Shown: positions 62,214 to 64,000 of the stretch, in pieces | Position numbering within the stretch: position 1 is the stretch's first letter | Layout: every line of letters begins with the position of its first letter | Assembly: GCA_013821425.1 (NCBI GenBank) | Contig: JACDGV010000003.1 | Span: 112,485 to 176,484, forward strand | DNA from: Nitrosospira sp. | GTDB lineage: Bacteria; Pseudomonadota; Gammaproteobacteria; Burkholderiales; Nitrosomonadaceae | DNA: 64,000 nt | Reading direction: 5' to 3' | The notes under the pieces: generated by a model | The model's input: the letters and a program-made list of their open reading frames with translations, nothing else | Databases searched by the model: none | Told to the model about the DNA's origin: nothing | Position numbers and translations under genes: made by a program

Positions 62214-62975
62214 TCAGGTCACGAGATCGACCTTGCCGGTTTTCAGGTTATATACTCCGCCTACTACAAGGAGTTTTTTCATTGTGACCAGTCTGCTCAA
62301 AATTGGCGGCTGTTTCCGCAGTTTTGTTACGGTGCGAATAACGTTCATCCGGACCACGTTATCAAAACGCTCGCCAGTGAGATTTCCTGCCGCCCTGACT
62401 GCGGGCGCCAACGCGCTCGCTATGGCCTGAATATGCCCTGGGAATTGTTCATTATTATCGACGGCGTTTATAGCGGCTCCCACAGCGCCGCAGTGCTGGT
62501 GCCCAAGCACCATAATCAGCGGCGCATGTAGTACAACAGCAGCGTACTCGAGGGTGGCTACAAAATCCGAGGTCAGGTAATTGCCGGCTACGCGAGCCAC
62601 AAACAGGTCTCCGCGTTGTTCGTCAAAGCAGAATTCGGGGCTGACTCTTGAGTCAGAGCAACTCAAGATACTGGCATAAGGGTTTTGCCCGCTTACCAGG
62701 GCTGCACGCTCGGTATCGAAATTCAGCGGGGTCGAAAGGCCAGCGACATAGCGCGTATTTCCCGCCATCAATCTGGCCAATGCCGCTTCGGGCGTCATCA
62801 CATTCTCGGGCAGGGGTGGCATGCTGACAGTTGCAGCAGAGGTAGTCCTTCCGTGTGTCCCGGCGAGACCCCCCAGAGCGAAACCGGTTGCGAGCTTCAG
62901 GAAAAAACGCCGGCTTGAGCCATGCTGAAGATCTTTATGGTTCCGACCCTTCTCGTCGCACATTTCGAACGTCAT
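62214..62975 (-). CDS. Beta-carbonic anhydrase with Tat signal
   Basis: A 253-residue beta-class carbonic anhydrase interconverting CO2 and bicarbonate. Zinc ligands are Cys106 in SCSDSR (with Asp108 and Arg110), and His159 and Cys162 in LGHQHCGA. The N-terminus has SRRFFLK followed by a hydrophobic segment (ATGFALGGLAG), a twin-arginine export signal, so it would act in the periplasm. It follows nikR by 15 bases on the same strand and is probably co-transcribed. CAGGATCC precedes the ATG. Confidence 0.92.
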   Translation of the reverse strand: MTFEMCDEKGRNHKDLQHGSSRRFFLKLATGFALGGLAGTHGRTTSAATVSMPPLPENVMTPEAALARLMAGNTRYVAGLSTPLNFDTERAALVSGQNPYASILSCSDSRVSPEFCFDEQRGDLFVARVAGNYLTSDFVATLEYAAVVLHAPLIMVLGHQHCGAVGAAINAVDNNEQFPGHIQAIASALAPAVRAAGNLTGERFDNVVRMNVIRTVTKLRKQPPILSRLVTMKKLLVVGGVYNLKTGKVDLVT

Positions 62976-62990
62976 GATTGCGGATCCTGA

Positions 62991-63452
62991 TCAGGTAAGA
63001 GGATTGCTGTGAATATGCGGTTCGGAAGCAGGGCCGTGCTGCTCTTGCTTGATTTCGACGGGAACGATGTGCAGCTTGCCATGCCGCACGCCACGCGTGG
63101 CAATGACGTGGTGGGCAAAGTGTTTTACGTCCTGAATGGCTCCCCGCAGAATAACAACTTCGAGGCAATTGTCATGATCCATGTGCACATGCATACTGGA
63201 TAGAGTCAGGTCGTGATGATCGTGTTGTACCGAGGTGACGCGACTGGCCAGACCGCTTTCGTGATGATTGTAAATATAACTGAGCGTGGCAATACAATGG
63301 CCCTGGACGTTATTTTCCAGGCGCGCGGATTCAAGATATTCCCGTATCAGATCGCGCATCGCCTCAGAGCGATTTAAATAGCCGCGTTCCCGCATCAGGA
63401 CGTCGAACTGTTCGGAGAGCTGATTATCCAGCGATATGGTGAGGCGTTCCAT
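62991..63452 (-). CDS. nikR: Nickel-responsive regulator NikR
   Basis: A 153-residue ribbon-helix-helix regulator (MERLTISLDNQLSEQFDVLMRERGYLNRSEAMRDLIREYL) with a C-terminal ACT-like nickel domain. The four Ni ligands of Escherichia coli NikR (His76, His87, His89, Cys95) correspond to His77, His88, His90 and Cys96 in QHDHHDL...MHVHMDHDNCLE. It represses nickel uptake or responds to nickel for urease or hydrogenase. The open frame extends far upstream but the ATG at 63452 matches the family. The next gene is a Tat carbonic anhydrase. Confidence 0.95.
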   Translation of the reverse strand: MERLTISLDNQLSEQFDVLMRERGYLNRSEAMRDLIREYLESARLENNVQGHCIATLSYIYNHHESGLASRVTSVQHDHHDLTLSSMHVHMDHDNCLEVVILRGAIQDVKHFAHHVIATRGVRHGKLHIVPVEIKQEQHGPASEPHIHSNPLT

Positions 63453-63936
63453 GATGTCTGCTCTACAGCTACTTGTTGGTGAGTAATCCCTTCCATTCAT
63501 CAGAAGTTGGTGCACTGACTCATTCGCGACAATGCGAACTTTACTATAGCATGCTTGCAAAGCCGGCAAGCTGGTTCCCGGTAAAAATTCGAGGAAACCC
63601 TGCCGGATGTCGTGCGTGTATCCATTTCCTTGGCATCCCAGCACCCATTGCCGTTCTCCTTGCAAGCGGCAACAGATCTTCATGTCGAAGCCGCCTGGTC
63701 ACCTTACCATTAGGGGACGCGCTCGCCCCAGGCCGTAGGAAACATTACCCGCTTCCGATATTTATATCAACATATTTATCACAAATTCATCACATAAACT
63801 TCACAGCTCCCTTGACTTGGAAGTTTTCTAAACATATTATTCACATTGTCTTCACAAACTTCACAACTGGAACGAGAAGTGGTCCCGATTGTTTGAACAG
63901 CAATCTGAGTATTTTAAGTGGAATCTCTGCTGAATC
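63453..63936. other. Intergenic AT-rich region with repeated TCACA words
   Basis: About 484 bases with no supported gene. At about 63777-63868 the word TCACA occurs repeatedly (TTATCACA, TTCATCACA, CTTCACA, TTCACA, CTTCACA, CTTCACA). The bases from about 63880 (TGGTCCCGATTG) may be the IS end (separate entry). The region contains the nikR promoter. Confidence 0.55.
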
Positions 63937-64000
63937 TCACGCTGCCAGTTTAACCGTCGGCAGCATCACGGCATAAGCCTCATCAGGTGTTTTCTTGCCC
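63880..64000 (-). mobile_element. IS3-like insertion sequence, right end, cut by the window edge
   Basis: The transposase tail at 63937-64000 reads toward lower coordinates. TGGTCCCGATTG at 63880-63891 would be the TG-starting terminal repeat of an IS3-family element about 46 bases after the stop codon. The rest lies outside the window, so the opposite end and the target duplication cannot be seen. Confidence 0.55.
63937..64000 (-). CDS. Transposase C-terminus (IS3 family-like), partial
   Basis: From the right edge, minus-strand codons read GKKTPDEAYAVMLPTVKLAA and stop. GKTPDEAY is the usual end of IS3-family OrfB integrase-type transposases. Only the last 20 residues are in the window; the gene continues beyond 64000. 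Confidence 0.75.
   Translation of the reverse strand, partial: GKKTPDEAYAVMLPTVKLAA

Noticed and set aside
63473..63976. 167-codon plus-strand frame at the right end
   Set aside because: It crosses the AT-rich repeat region and the IS end, has no domain pattern, and the minus-strand transposase tail explains its last part.

Overview
The window looks like a chromosomal segment of a betaproteobacterium, most likely a Nitrosospira-like member of the Nitrosomonadaceae. The evidence is indirect: the protein style, three PEP-CTERM exosortase substrates, the ratA-rnfH-smpB neighbourhood, a complete System I cytochrome c maturation operon, heme A synthase, NikR and a cyclic glucan synthase. No amo, hao or rRNA gene is present to settle the taxonomy. 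All gene functions below are read from motifs and remembered family features; no database search was run.

Layout. 1-2.1 kb: stress genes (the 3' end of an Hsp20 gene, a CBS-pair protein, a second Hsp20, a YbhB/YbcL protein). 2.1-6.0 kb: surface polysaccharide genes (an RgpF-like protein, an FkbM methyltransferase and an opposing ABC exporter). 6.4-7.3 kb: two small membrane proteins. 7.6-11.1 kb: a bacterial NHEJ pair, ku and ligD. 11.2-16.7 kb, minus strand: an O-methyltransferase, a two-gene unit of an SRPBCC protein and a short LOV photoreceptor, an SDR and an AsmA-like protein. 17.2-28.2 kb: a 2898-residue cyclic beta-1,2-glucan synthase flanked by two paralogous Crp/Fnr-type genes, one of which has lost its DNA-binding domain. 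28.7-36.5 kb: envelope and stress proteins (DUF883, a PEP-CTERM GDSL esterase, DUF1840, a hybrid histidine kinase, an orphan sulfate-binding-like protein, a double-BON lipoprotein, CsbD, a 49-residue DUF5670-type peptide and a second CBS protein).

36.5-42.9 kb is housekeeping: guaB-guaA, ratA-rnfH, smpB and heme A synthase. Two MITE-like elements with related ends lie between these genes, and one of them abuts the smpB start codon. 43.1-46.6 kb is accessory: an AT-rich six-TM protein of unknown family and two divergent PEP-CTERM genes. 46.7-54.2 kb carries ccmA, B, C, D, E, F, G, H and I on the minus strand. 54.4-57.3 kb has a DUF5996 protein, tadA overlapping an L,D-transpeptidase, and a StbDE-type toxin-antitoxin pair with a clear sigma-70-like promoter. 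57.6-61.2 kb has pyrG, eno and ftsB. The right end has a small coiled-coil exported protein, a nikR-Tat carbonic anhydrase unit, an AT-rich stretch with repeated TCACA words, and the 3' end of an IS3-like transposase running off the edge.

I found no CRISPR array, rRNA, tRNA, prophage or convincing undescribed multi-gene system. The best candidates for novelty are the LOV-SRPBCC unit, the unknown six-TM protein, the HTH-less Crp paralogue beside the glucan synthase, and the MITE-like family.
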